Part shown: piece after piece, positions 25,223-32,063 of the stretch
Layout of the letters: every line of letters starts with the position of its first letter
How positions within the stretch are numbered: the first letter of the stretch is position 1
From: Azospirillum brasilense
Lineage (GTDB): Bacteria; Pseudomonadota; Alphaproteobacteria; Rickettsiales; UBA3002
Direction: 5' to 3'
Assembly (NCBI GenBank): GCA_003241645.1
Contig: QFOX01000003.1
Location: 1 to 64,000, forward strand
Length of the DNA stretch: 64,000 nt
The notes under the pieces: generated by a model
The model's input: only the letters and a program-made list of their open reading frames with translations
What the model was told of the DNA's origin: nothing
Databases searched by the model: none
Position numbers and translations under genes: made by a program

Positions 25223-25663
25223 GTGGACATTCCGCATTTCGTATTAAAGCGCCAAGAAGCTTCTTTGAACTTTTCTACATTCTACCTGAAGACGATTGTT
25301 GTATTGTCATCAGGTAGTATCATCGCTTTACTTGCTCTAATAAGTCCAGAAATGCTCAAAGCATATCCCGGCTTGGTCACTAACATCAAATGCGTTATTC
25401 CGTTCTTTTTGGTATCCAGCTTTCATTCTCTAATGGCTGTTTTAGCAGCGCACCTTTGTGAGCGCGCTGGTTGGAGCCTAGGATACTATGAAAAAGAAAT
25501 TGAAAAATTTGAAGTTGGGTCTGACCAACATTTAGTAAGATTAAATGTAATTAGTTCATTGTCTAAAGATGAAGATGATTATGAGAAAATTGCTTATTAC
25601 ACGGCGTTTTCGGCAACGGCATTTTTCTTCATAACTGCTTTTACTTTTGCGTATTTGTTTTGA
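25223..25663 (+). CDS. AT-rich hypothetical membrane protein, probably acquired
   Basis: 146 residues with three or four hydrophobic segments: about 20-42 (YLKTIVVLSSGSIIALLALI), 55-80 (CVIPFFLVSSFHSLMAVLAA) and 125-146 (AFSATAFFFITAFTFAYLF). A charged loop (KEIEKFEVGSDQHLVRLN) lies between the last two. I recognise no family. GTG start two bases after thiC, with AAGGTGAG overlapping the thiC end. A hand count of five 60-base lines gives about 38% GC, far below the neighbours, and codons such as TTA, AAA and ATT are common. Its stop overlaps the next start (TGATG). Confidence 0.65.
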   Translation: MDIPHFVLKRQEASLNFSTFYLKTIVVLSSGSIIALLALISPEMLKAYPGLVTNIKCVIPFFLVSSFHSLMAVLAAHLCERAGWSLGYYEKEIEKFEVGSDQHLVRLNVISSLSKDEDDYEKIAYYTAFSATAFFFITAFTFAYLF

Positions 25664-26055
25664 TGACCGCCATCCAATCCACCACCCGCACCATCGCATT
25701 GATTGGTGCAAGCAATAAGCCCGAGCGGCCGAGCTATGGGGTGATGGGGTTTTTGCTCGCCAAAGGATATATCGTGCATCCGGTGAATCCGGGTTTGGCG
25801 GGCGGGGAAATTCAAGGGCAACAAGTATATGCCACGCTGGCCGACTGCCCGGCCCCCATCGACATGGTGGATATTTTCCGCAACACGGCGGATGCCGCAA
25901 CGGTCATCGACGAAGCCATCGCATGTAAGGACAAACTCCACATCCAGACCATCTGGTGCCAGCTAGGAGTTACGCCGCACGAGGCCGCGTCGCGCGCGCA
26001 AGCCGCCGGGTTGACGGTGGTGATGGACCGTTGCCCCGCCATCGACTGGCGCTAA
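25663..26055 (+). CDS. CoA-binding protein, YccU type
   Basis: 130-residue single-domain Rossmann protein of the CoA-binding (succinyl-CoA-synthetase-like) family. The signature is IALIGASNKPERPSYGVMGF at residues about 11-30, followed by GYIVHPVNPGLAGGEIQGQQ, IDMVDIFRNTADAATVID and IWCQLGV. The C-terminus GLTVVMDRCPAIDWR contains the cysteine that is conserved in this group. The physiological role is not established. The start ATG overlaps the stop of the AT-rich gene by one base, so the two may be translationally coupled despite their different composition. Confidence 0.9.
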   Translation: MTAIQSTTRTIALIGASNKPERPSYGVMGFLLAKGYIVHPVNPGLAGGEIQGQQVYATLADCPAPIDMVDIFRNTADAATVIDEAIACKDKLHIQTIWCQLGVTPHEAASRAQAAGLTVVMDRCPAIDWR

Positions 26056-26201
26056 GCGCCCTTGGCTTTCGCGGCGCGGCGGCAGCGGTCGCTGCAATAT
26101 TTTACTTCGTCCCAGCAGCGCGCCCATTTTTTACGCCACGCAAATAGCAGCCCGCATTGCACGCAGGCCTTCTCAGGCAAATGCGGTTTGGCGTGGGCCA
26201 T
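26052..26201 (-). CDS. DUF2256-family small zinc-finger-like protein
   Basis: 49 residues, with the pattern typical of DUF2256: KPHLPEKACVQCGLLFAWRK, then KKWARCWDEVKYCSDRCRR. Four cysteines in two pairs (CVQC and CSDRC) probably bind zinc. The function is unknown. The ATG overlaps the stop of the HerA-like gene (TAATG), so it is the second gene of that operon. Its own stop region overlaps the end of the convergent CoA-binding gene by 4 bases. Confidence 0.9.
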   Translation of the reverse strand: MAHAKPHLPEKACVQCGLLFAWRKKWARCWDEVKYCSDRCRRAAKAKGA

Positions 26202-27709
26202 TATTTCGTCAGCCCGCCCAGCAAGCCGCGCAGCAATTGCCGGCCGATGCTGCGCCCGATCTGCCCGGTCACCTGCCGCACGGCGGCGTTGACCACCTGA
26301 TCGGTCACGCTCTGCGCGGCACGCCCACCGCTGCTGCGGCGCGGGGTGGTTTGCTGCGCCGTCTGCTGCACCGGCTGCGGTGCCTGCGCTGCTTTGCGGG
26401 CCTGCAGCATTTCATGCGCGGAATCGCGGTTGAGCGGCGTGTCGTACGTGTCGCCAATGGGGTCGCGCCGCAGCACGTCCTGCCGCTCGGCATCGCTCAG
26501 CGGGCCCATGCGCGAAATGGGCGGGCGAATCGCCGTGCGCTCCACCATGGTCGGGGTGCCGTCTTCCTGCAGGGTGGACACCAGCGCTTCACCCACTGCA
26601 AGGGTGGTGATGGCGGCCTGCACATCCACCGCCGGGTTGGGGCGGAAACTGCTGGCGGCCACCTTCACGGCCTTCTGCTCCTGCGGGGTGAAGGCGCGCA
26701 GCGCATGCTGCACGCGGTTGCCCAGCTGGGCCAGCACATCGGCAGGAATATCCTGCGGCTGCTGCGTCACGAAATACACGCCCACGCCTTTGCTGCGGAT
26801 CAGCCGCACCATCTGCTCCACTTTCTCCAGCAGGGCTTTGGGCGCGTCGGCGAACAGCAGGTGCGCCTCGTCGAAGAAGAAGACCAGTTTCGGTTTATCC
26901 GCATCGCCGATCTCGGGCAGGTTCTCGAACAGTTCCGACAGCAGCCATAGCAGGAAGATGCTGTACATGCGCGGGCGCTGGATCAGCTGCTCGGCGGCCA
27001 GCACATGGGCGATACCGCGCCCGTCCGGCGCGGTGCGCAGCAGGTCGTGGATGTCGAGCGCCGGTTCGCCGAACATCGCCTCGGCGCCCTCCTGTTTCAG
27101 CTGCAGCAATTTGCGCTGGATGGCATTCACCGTGGCGGCGGAGATATTGCCGTATTGGGCGGAATAGGGCTTCGCCTGCTCGCCCACATGCAGCAGCAGG
27201 CTGTGCAGGTCTTCCAGGTCGAGCAACAGCAAGCCCTGGTCATCGGCGATCTGGAAGGCAATGGCGAGCACGCCTTCCTGCGCGTCCGACAGATCCAGCA
27301 GGCGCGCCAGCAGGATGGGGCCGACTTCCGAGATCGTCATGCGCAGCGCATGGCCGCGCGTGCCGAATACATCCCAGAATACGGTGGGCATGCTGGCGGG
27401 CGCATAATCCTGCAACTGCAGTTTTTCTGCGCGCGCGCGTGCCTTTTCGCTGCCGCCGCTGGCCGCAATGCCGGAAAGGTCGCCTTTCACATCGGCCATG
27501 AACACGGGCACACCGTGCGCAAGGAAGCCTTCGGCCAGCACCTGCAGCGTTACGGTTTTGCCGGTGCCGGTGGCCCCCGCGACCAGCCCATGGCGATTGG
27601 CGCGGCTAAGCGTGAGGTATTGCGGGCTGCTGCCCTGCCCAAGCAGGCAGGCGCCGTGCGGGAAGAGGGGGCTGGTGGTGGTGGGGTGCTGGGGGGCGGG
27701 CGTGGCCAT
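26201..27709 (-). CDS. HerA-like ATPase, DUF853 (YjgR) family
   Basis: 502 residues. The P-loop HGLVAGATGTGKTVTLQVLA is near residue 45. A Walker-B-like FFFDEAHLLFADAPKALLEK is near residue 275. QQPQDIPADVLAQLGNRVQH and the family segment FMADVKGDLSGIA are also diagnostic of DUF853. A low-complexity linker (QAPQPVQQTAQQTTPRR) precedes a C-terminal helix rich in GR/GL (IGRSIGRQLLRGLLGGL). The family resembles HerA/FtsK-type motor ATPases but has no settled function. The start MATPAPQHP follows GGAGC by 5 bases. The upstream 180-base interval (27710-27889) has no visible gene, only a short GTTGC-TAT-GCAAC palindrome. Confidence 0.92.
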   Translation of the reverse strand: MATPAPQHPTTTSPLFPHGACLLGQGSSPQYLTLSRANRHGLVAGATGTGKTVTLQVLAEGFLAHGVPVFMADVKGDLSGIAASGGSEKARARAEKLQLQDYAPASMPTVFWDVFGTRGHALRMTISEVGPILLARLLDLSDAQEGVLAIAFQIADDQGLLLLDLEDLHSLLLHVGEQAKPYSAQYGNISAATVNAIQRKLLQLKQEGAEAMFGEPALDIHDLLRTAPDGRGIAHVLAAEQLIQRPRMYSIFLLWLLSELFENLPEIGDADKPKLVFFFDEAHLLFADAPKALLEKVEQMVRLIRSKGVGVYFVTQQPQDIPADVLAQLGNRVQHALRAFTPQEQKAVKVAASSFRPNPAVDVQAAITTLAVGEALVSTLQEDGTPTMVERTAIRPPISRMGPLSDAERQDVLRRDPIGDTYDTPLNRDSAHEMLQARKAAQAPQPVQQTAQQTTPRRSSGGRAAQSVTDQVVNAAVRQVTGQIGRSIGRQLLRGLLGGLTK

Positions 27710-27889
27710 GGGATGCTCCGTGCGCAGGGAATGCCCGACCATAGCGACGCATGCCGCCTTGGCAATGGATTTGCAGCCACGCCCCGCAGGGAAACGCGGC
27801 GCACCACGAAAAAATCCGTGATAATGCTCGCCTGAAGCGGCCTTTGTTGCTATGCAACATAAAAGACCCTGTGACGAAGGAGCGCACCC

Positions 27890-28171
27890 ATGAAATCCCC
27901 CGCGATCGTATTTACCCTAGCGGCGATCACCGCCGTCAGCGGTGCCTATGCCGACGATGAGATGATGGGCACCTACATTAACGGGCGCATGGAAACCCGC
28001 ACCGAGCGCAGCGCCCGTGTGGCCGATCCGCAGATGGACCGCGAGATCATGCTGATCGACCGGCAGCGCCGCGCCCAGCGCGCGCAGGAGCGCACGCCCG
28101 AGCAGGCCGATGGCGAAATGGGGCAGGAAGACGTGCCGTTCGAATACAAGCCAAACGCGAACGGCCTGTAA
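27890..28171 (+). CDS. Exported hypothetical protein, small
   Basis: 93 residues. A signal peptide spans residues 1-21 (KSPAIVFTLAAITAVSGAYA, cleaved before DDEM). The mature part is 72 residues, very polar and arginine/glutamate-rich (ERSARVADPQMDREIMLIDR). It has no cysteine and is probably helical or disordered in the periplasm. No family is recognised. AAGGAG lies 7 bases before the ATG. It is followed by a clear terminator shared with mscL. Confidence 0.75.
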   Translation: MKSPAIVFTLAAITAVSGAYADDEMMGTYINGRMETRTERSARVADPQMDREIMLIDRQRRAQRAQERTPEQADGEMGQEDVPFEYKPNANGL

Positions 28172-28193
28172 GCCGCCACGGGCATGCGCGCAT

Positions 28194-28226
28194 AAAAAAA
28201 GCCGCATCGGATGATGCGGCTTTTTT
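28194..28226. terminator. Bidirectional terminator between the exported protein and mscL
   Basis: GCCGCATC (28201-28208) pairs with GATGCGGC (28213-28220) over a GGAT loop, with A-run before and T-run after extending the stem. It works for both convergent genes. Confidence 0.92.
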
Positions 28227-28240
28227 GTTGGCTGCGCCGG

Positions 28241-28663
28241 TTACTTTTTGGCGTTCAGCGCGTCGCGGATCTCGCGCAGCAGCAGGATATCCTCCGGCGG
28301 TGCGGCGGGGGTTTCTGCTTCCTTCTTGATCATCGCGTCCTTGATGCGGTTGACCTGCTTCACCAGCATGAACACCACGAAGGCCACGATCAGGAATTTG
28401 ATAACGGCGTTGATGAACAGGCCATACATGATCAGCGGGGCGCCGGCTTTCTTCGCGGCCTCGAGCGATTCGTAGCCGCCGAAGGACAGGTCGAAATAGT
28501 AGTTCGAGAAGTCCAGCCCGCCCAGCAGCATGCCGATCACGGGGTTGATGATGTCGCTGACCATGGAGGTCACGATGGCGGTGAAGGCTGCGCCCACCAC
28601 GATACCCACCGCCATGTCGATGACGTTGCCGCGGGCGATAAATGTTTTGAATTCCTTGAACAT
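28241..28663 (-). CDS. mscL: Large-conductance mechanosensitive channel MscL
   Basis: 140 residues, inner membrane. Opens under membrane tension to release solutes in osmotic downshock. The N-terminal amphipathic helix MFKEFKTFIARGNVIDMAVG runs into TM1 (IVVGAAFTAIVTSMVSDIIN). A periplasmic loop and TM2 (NAVIKFLIVAFVVFMLVKQV) follow, then the cytoplasmic helix with PPEDILLLREIRDAL. All are diagnostic and full length. A single gene, divergent from the EF-hand protein across 160 bases with no other feature. Confidence 0.98.
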   Translation of the reverse strand: MFKEFKTFIARGNVIDMAVGIVVGAAFTAIVTSMVSDIINPVIGMLLGGLDFSNYYFDLSFGGYESLEAAKKAGAPLIMYGLFINAVIKFLIVAFVVFMLVKQVNRIKDAMIKKEAETPAAPPEDILLLREIRDALNAKK

Positions 28664-28823
28664 GCGTACTCTCCTATGATTTGTGGCCCCATGAAGCCAA
28701 AAGCCTTGGAAAAGTCAAGATTATCCGCCGCTTAATGTTGGCTTGATGGGTGGGCTCGCATCGCCGCATCGCGTGCTGAGCCATGGTTGGCTAATGCTTT
28801 CGCTATCAACGAAAGGATTTTGT

Positions 28824-29117
28824 ATGCGCCGTTCCTTGCTTCTTCTTGCGCTTGTTGGCACCCCGCTGGTTGCCTGTGCGCCTTCCGCCCCGATGGCGAC
28901 GAACGCCCAGTTCCAACAGGCCGATGGCAACAAGGATGGTGCGCTGAGCCGCGACGAGTATGAGCACCTGCTTGCCATTCGCGCCTCGGAAGGCGATGCC
29001 GCAGCCGCCCGCGCCGTGAAAGCTAACCTGCAATACAACACCTACGATACGCGCTTCAAAGCCAGCGACCGCGATGGCAACGGGGCGATTAGCCGTAGCG
29101 AACTCGGCATCCGTTAA
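28824..29117 (+). CDS. EF-hand-containing lipoprotein
   Basis: 97 residues. The signal peptide ends in a lipobox, LVAC (Cys18), so the mature protein is probably a lipid-anchored periplasmic one. Two EF-hand loops are visible: DGNKDGALSRDE and DRDGNGAISRSE. Both carry acidic or amide residues at the calcium-binding positions. The partner is unknown. The start MRRSLLLL follows GAAAGGA by about 7 bases; the longer open frame adds no signal-like sequence. The gene lies just upstream of tRNA-Gly. Confidence 0.85.
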   Translation: MRRSLLLLALVGTPLVACAPSAPMATNAQFQQADGNKDGALSRDEYEHLLAIRASEGDAAAARAVKANLQYNTYDTRFKASDRDGNGAISRSELGIR

Positions 29118-29165
29118 GAGAACCGTTGCACCCGCGCGAGGATTCCTGCTAAGAGGGCATCCCGC

Positions 29166-29239
29166 GCGGGTGTAGTTCAATGGTAGAACGAAAGCTTCCC
29201 AAGCTTTAGGCCAGGGTTCGATTCCCTGTACCCGCTCCA
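29166..29239 (+). tRNA. tRNA-Gly, anticodon CCC, CCA encoded
   Basis: 74 bases. The acceptor stem GCGGGTG pairs with TACCCGC, ending TCCA. The D arm is GTTCAATGGTAGAAC. The anticodon arm AAAGC-TTCCCAA-GCTTT places CCC at positions 34-36, reading GGG codons. The T arm AGGGTTCGATTCCCT is canonical. All four arms fold cleanly. Confidence 0.96.
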
Positions 29240-29265
29240 ACATCCTTGCTTACTGTTCGCCTTCT

Positions 29266-29775
29266 TTAATCGTCCAGCATCGGGGTGCCGGGTGCTTTGC
29301 CTTCCCACGTGATGGGGGTCACGACCGACAGGGACGTGGTGGGCGAGCCTTCGATGATGCGGGTGGTGCGCACCACATACACAAGGCTGCTGTTCGTGCG
29401 GTCGAACAGGCGGCGGATCTCCAGCGATTTGAAAATGAGCGAGCGGCTCTCATCGAACACTTCTTCGCCTTTCTCATCGGCCGCGATGGGCGCGCGGTAG
29501 GTCACCGGGCCGGTCTGCACGCAGGAAACGCTGGCGATGGACGGGTCTTCCGCCAGCCCCAGCCCGCCCTTGATGCCGCCGGTGCGCGGGCGCGCCACGT
29601 AGCAGGTGATGCCGGTGATCTTCGGGTCGTCGAACGCGCTGACCACGATCTTGTGGTTCGGGCCGATCAGTTTGAAGGCCGTGCTGACCGCGCCGACCTC
29701 GCGGCTTTGCGCCACACACAGGGCGGGAAACAGCACCAGCGCCAGCGCGCGGGAAAGAAAAAGATGACGTTGCAT
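29266..29775 (-). CDS. creA: CreA-family exported protein
   Basis: 169 residues. Signal peptide residues 1 to about 23 (LSRALALVLFPALCVAQS). The mature protein shows the family pattern VGAVSTAFKLIGPNHKIVVS, then DDPKITGITCYVARPRTGGI, ASVSCVQTGPV and LIFKSLEIRRLFDRTNSSLV. Two conserved cysteines may form a disulfide. CreA has no known biochemical function. The start MQRHLFLSRA is chosen for GGAG 7 bases upstream and the signal peptide. It is convergent with tRNA-Gly, 26 bases away. Confidence 0.92.
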   Translation of the reverse strand: MQRHLFLSRALALVLFPALCVAQSREVGAVSTAFKLIGPNHKIVVSAFDDPKITGITCYVARPRTGGIKGGLGLAEDPSIASVSCVQTGPVTYRAPIAADEKGEEVFDESRSLIFKSLEIRRLFDRTNSSLVYVVRTTRIIEGSPTTSLSVVTPITWEGKAPGTPMLDD

Positions 29776-29846
29776 GCAAAACTCCGGGTAATAGGATGCA
29801 ACGACGCGTAGCGTTCGGCGTGCAAAAAGACCATCAGGATGTGCCA

Positions 29847-30140
29847 ATGAACATGTTTCTTTACCTCGCGGTGATCAACGCACTCACCTTCGCCACCTAC
29901 TGGCTGGACAAACGCGCCGCCAAACGGTCCGGTGCACGCCGCATTCCTGAGGCCACGCTGCTGTTGCAGGGCTTCCTCGGCGGCACGCCTGCGGCGCTCG
30001 TCGCCCAGCGCCTGCTGCGCCACAAGAACCGCAAGCGGGCCTTCCAGTTCAAGTTCTGGGCCATCACCTTTGTGCAGCTTGCCCTGCTGCTGATGCCGCC
30101 GCCGGTGGTGCAGCGCCTGCTGCAGGCAGCGTTTTACTAA
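29847..30140 (+). CDS. DUF1294-family membrane protein (copy 1)
   Basis: 97 residues. Two hydrophobic segments (about 3-18 and 72-90) flank a basic cytoplasmic loop. The DUF1294 pattern is visible: WLDKRAAKRSGARRIPEATL, then LQGFLGGTPAALVAQRLLRH and RKRAFQFKFWAI. The function is unknown. The start MNMFLYLAV is chosen as the first residue of the hydrophobic segment. It is followed 41 bases later by a second member of the same family. Confidence 0.88.
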   Translation: MNMFLYLAVINALTFATYWLDKRAAKRSGARRIPEATLLLQGFLGGTPAALVAQRLLRHKNRKRAFQFKFWAITFVQLALLLMPPPVVQRLLQAAFY

Positions 30141-30181
30141 AATTAAGCGAAAATTAAAGATTCAGGCGTAGGGTCATCTTT

Positions 30182-30472
30182 ATGCCGCTCACCGTCCTTT
30201 TATTTTACCTCATCGCCGTGAACCTGATCGCCAGCTATATTTTCTGGCTGGACTGGCGCTATGCGAAGCACAAGCTCGGTGCGGGCGAGATCCCCGACCG
30301 AACGTTCCTTGCGATCAGCCTGCTGGGCGGGGCATGGGGCATCGTGCTCATGCAAAGCCTGCTGCGGCACCGCATTTTCCGCCGCCGTTCGTTCATCAAA
30401 TACCGCCTGGCGCTCGCCATGCAACTGATCGTGGCCGGCGTGTACGCCGCCTTTCCGTTGACGCAAATCTAG
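30182..30472 (+). CDS. DUF1294-family membrane protein (copy 2)
   Basis: 96 residues with the same layout as its neighbour: N-terminal membrane helix (LLFYLIAVNLIASYIFWLDW), basic loop with AGEIPDRTFLAISLLGGAWG, then QSLLRHRIFRRRSFIKYRL and a final helix. The two copies share the family core but differ at most positions, so the duplication is old. The function is unknown. The following 129 bases (30473-30601) hold no gene; the next operon starts after GAGGTTCT. Confidence 0.88.
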   Translation: MPLTVLLFYLIAVNLIASYIFWLDWRYAKHKLGAGEIPDRTFLAISLLGGAWGIVLMQSLLRHRIFRRRSFIKYRLALAMQLIVAGVYAAFPLTQI

Positions 30473-30601
30473 CCGCGTCGCCACGATAAAACTGCCACAG
30501 GTTCCGCTACAATTTTATCTATGCTGCGGGTGCAAAGCGATTGCTTTCATTACGCCGAATTTTGCCCTATATATAAAGACGTAACGAGAAATTGAGGTTC
30601 T

Positions 30602-31726
30602 ATGTCGCAGGCAGTGATTGTTGGTTATGTGCGTTCTCCGTTCACCCTCTCCAACAAGGGCGCCCTTGCCGGCACACGGCCTGATGATATTGCCACCGAA
30701 GTGGTCAAGGCGCTGGTCGCGCGCACGGGTGTGAACACACAGGATATCGACGATCTGCTCATGGGCTGTGCCTTCCCCGAAGGCGAGCAGGGTTTCAACA
30801 TTGGCCGCATGGTGGCGTTGCAGGCAGGCCTGCCGCAGACCGTGGCGGGTGCCACCATCAACCGCTGGTGCGGCTCGTCCATGGAAGCCATCCACATCGC
30901 GGCGGGCAACATTGCCAGCGGCAAGGGCGAGGTGTTCATCTGCGCGGGCGTCGAATCGATGACGCGCATTCCCATGGGCGGCTATAACCCGTTGCCCAAC
31001 CCGGTGCTGTTCCAGTCGCTGCCGGAGGCGTATATCAGCATGGGCCTGACGGCCGAGAACGTGGCCAAGCAATGCAACGTCAGCCGTGCCGATCAGGAGC
31101 AGTTCGCGCTCAACTCGCACAAAAAAGCCGCCGCGGCCGATATGTCCGGCGAGATCGTGCCCATTCCTACGAAGGTGGGCGTGGTGGAGAAGGACGGCAT
31201 CGTGCGCCCGAATTCCACGGCGGAGGATCTGGCCAAGTTGAACCCCGCGTTCGATGTGTACGGCACCGTGACCGCCGGCACCAGCAGCCCGCTGACCGAT
31301 GGCGCGGCCGCGGTGCTGGTCACCAGCGAAGCCTACGCCAAGAAACATAACCTGCCGGTGCTGGCGAAGATCAAATCCATGGCCGTGGTGGGCCTCGACC
31401 CGAAAGTGATGGGGCTGGGCCCCGTTTATGCCGTGAACAAGGCGCTGGAGAAAGCGGGCTTGACCATCACCGATATCGACGTGGCGGAGATCAACGAAGC
31501 CTTCTCGGCGCAGGCCATTCCCTGCGGCCAGCAACTGGGCATTGCGCCGGAGAAACTGAACATCGAAGGCGGGGCGATCGCCATTGGCCACCCGCTGGGT
31601 GCGTCCGGCGCACGCATCACCGGCAAGGCCGCGTTGTTGCTGAAGCGCGGCGGCGGGAAATACGCCGTGTCGGCCGCCTGCATCGGCGGGGGCATGGGCA
31701 TTGCCACCGTGCTGGAGCGCGCGTAA
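30602..31726 (+). CDS. fadA: Thiolase (acetyl-CoA acyltransferase), beta-oxidation
   Basis: 374 residues. Cleaves 3-ketoacyl-CoA to acetyl-CoA and shortened acyl-CoA. The nucleophile cysteine is in INRWCGSSMEAIHIAAGNI. The histidine region EGGAIAIGHPLGASGARITG and the second cysteine in AACIGGGMGIATV complete the site, with INEAFSAQAI as the fourth block. Slightly shorter than most FadA proteins (about 390). GAGG precedes the ATG. It is first of a probable operon: thiolase, a small cysteine-rich protein, a FadN-type enzyme and an acyl-CoA dehydrogenase. This content matches the fadN-fadA-fadE set known from Bacillus, in a different order. Confidence 0.95.
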   Translation: MSQAVIVGYVRSPFTLSNKGALAGTRPDDIATEVVKALVARTGVNTQDIDDLLMGCAFPEGEQGFNIGRMVALQAGLPQTVAGATINRWCGSSMEAIHIAAGNIASGKGEVFICAGVESMTRIPMGGYNPLPNPVLFQSLPEAYISMGLTAENVAKQCNVSRADQEQFALNSHKKAAAADMSGEIVPIPTKVGVVEKDGIVRPNSTAEDLAKLNPAFDVYGTVTAGTSSPLTDGAAAVLVTSEAYAKKHNLPVLAKIKSMAVVGLDPKVMGLGPVYAVNKALEKAGLTITDIDVAEINEAFSAQAIPCGQQLGIAPEKLNIEGGAIAIGHPLGASGARITGKAALLLKRGGGKYAVSAACIGGGMGIATVLERA

Positions 31727-32058
31727 TGCGTACGCTGCGTGTGATGAGTGCGGTGTGGCTGTGCGCGCTGGCGCTGCCTGCTGCGGCCGCCGTCGATAAC
31801 CGTTGCGACGATTTTCACGCCAACCAGACCATGGCCACGCTGAAGACCGAGCAATGGCCAGGCTGCCGCACCGACCGGGACTGCGTGGCCGTGCAAAGCC
31901 TGTGTGGCCAGACCATTGCCATCAACAAAGCGTTCCAGAAAGAGCATGCGCTGTTCGCGCTATGCACGGCGCCCATGGTGAAGTGTGCGCCCACCAAACC
32001 CATGAATAAGCCGGTGGTGCGTTGCGTTGAGCAGCGCTGCACGGCCCACGAAGGATAA
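31726..32058 (+). CDS. Cysteine-rich exported hypothetical protein
   Basis: 110 residues. Signal peptide 1 to about 21 (SAVWLCALALPAAAAVDN). The mature part has six cysteines outside the signal, in the order C..TDRDCV..LC..LC..KC..RC..RC, suggesting disulfides in the periplasm. I know no family name. The segment RTDRDCVAVQSLCGQTIAIN resembles a small periplasmic family seen in proteobacteria. The start overlaps the thiolase stop (TAATG) and its stop is 5 bases before fadN, so it is co-transcribed with beta-oxidation genes. That is unexpected for an exported protein. Confidence 0.72.
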   Translation: MRTLRVMSAVWLCALALPAAAAVDNRCDDFHANQTMATLKTEQWPGCRTDRDCVAVQSLCGQTIAINKAFQKEHALFALCTAPMVKCAPTKPMNKPVVRCVEQRCTAHEG

Positions 32059-32063
32059 TCCCC

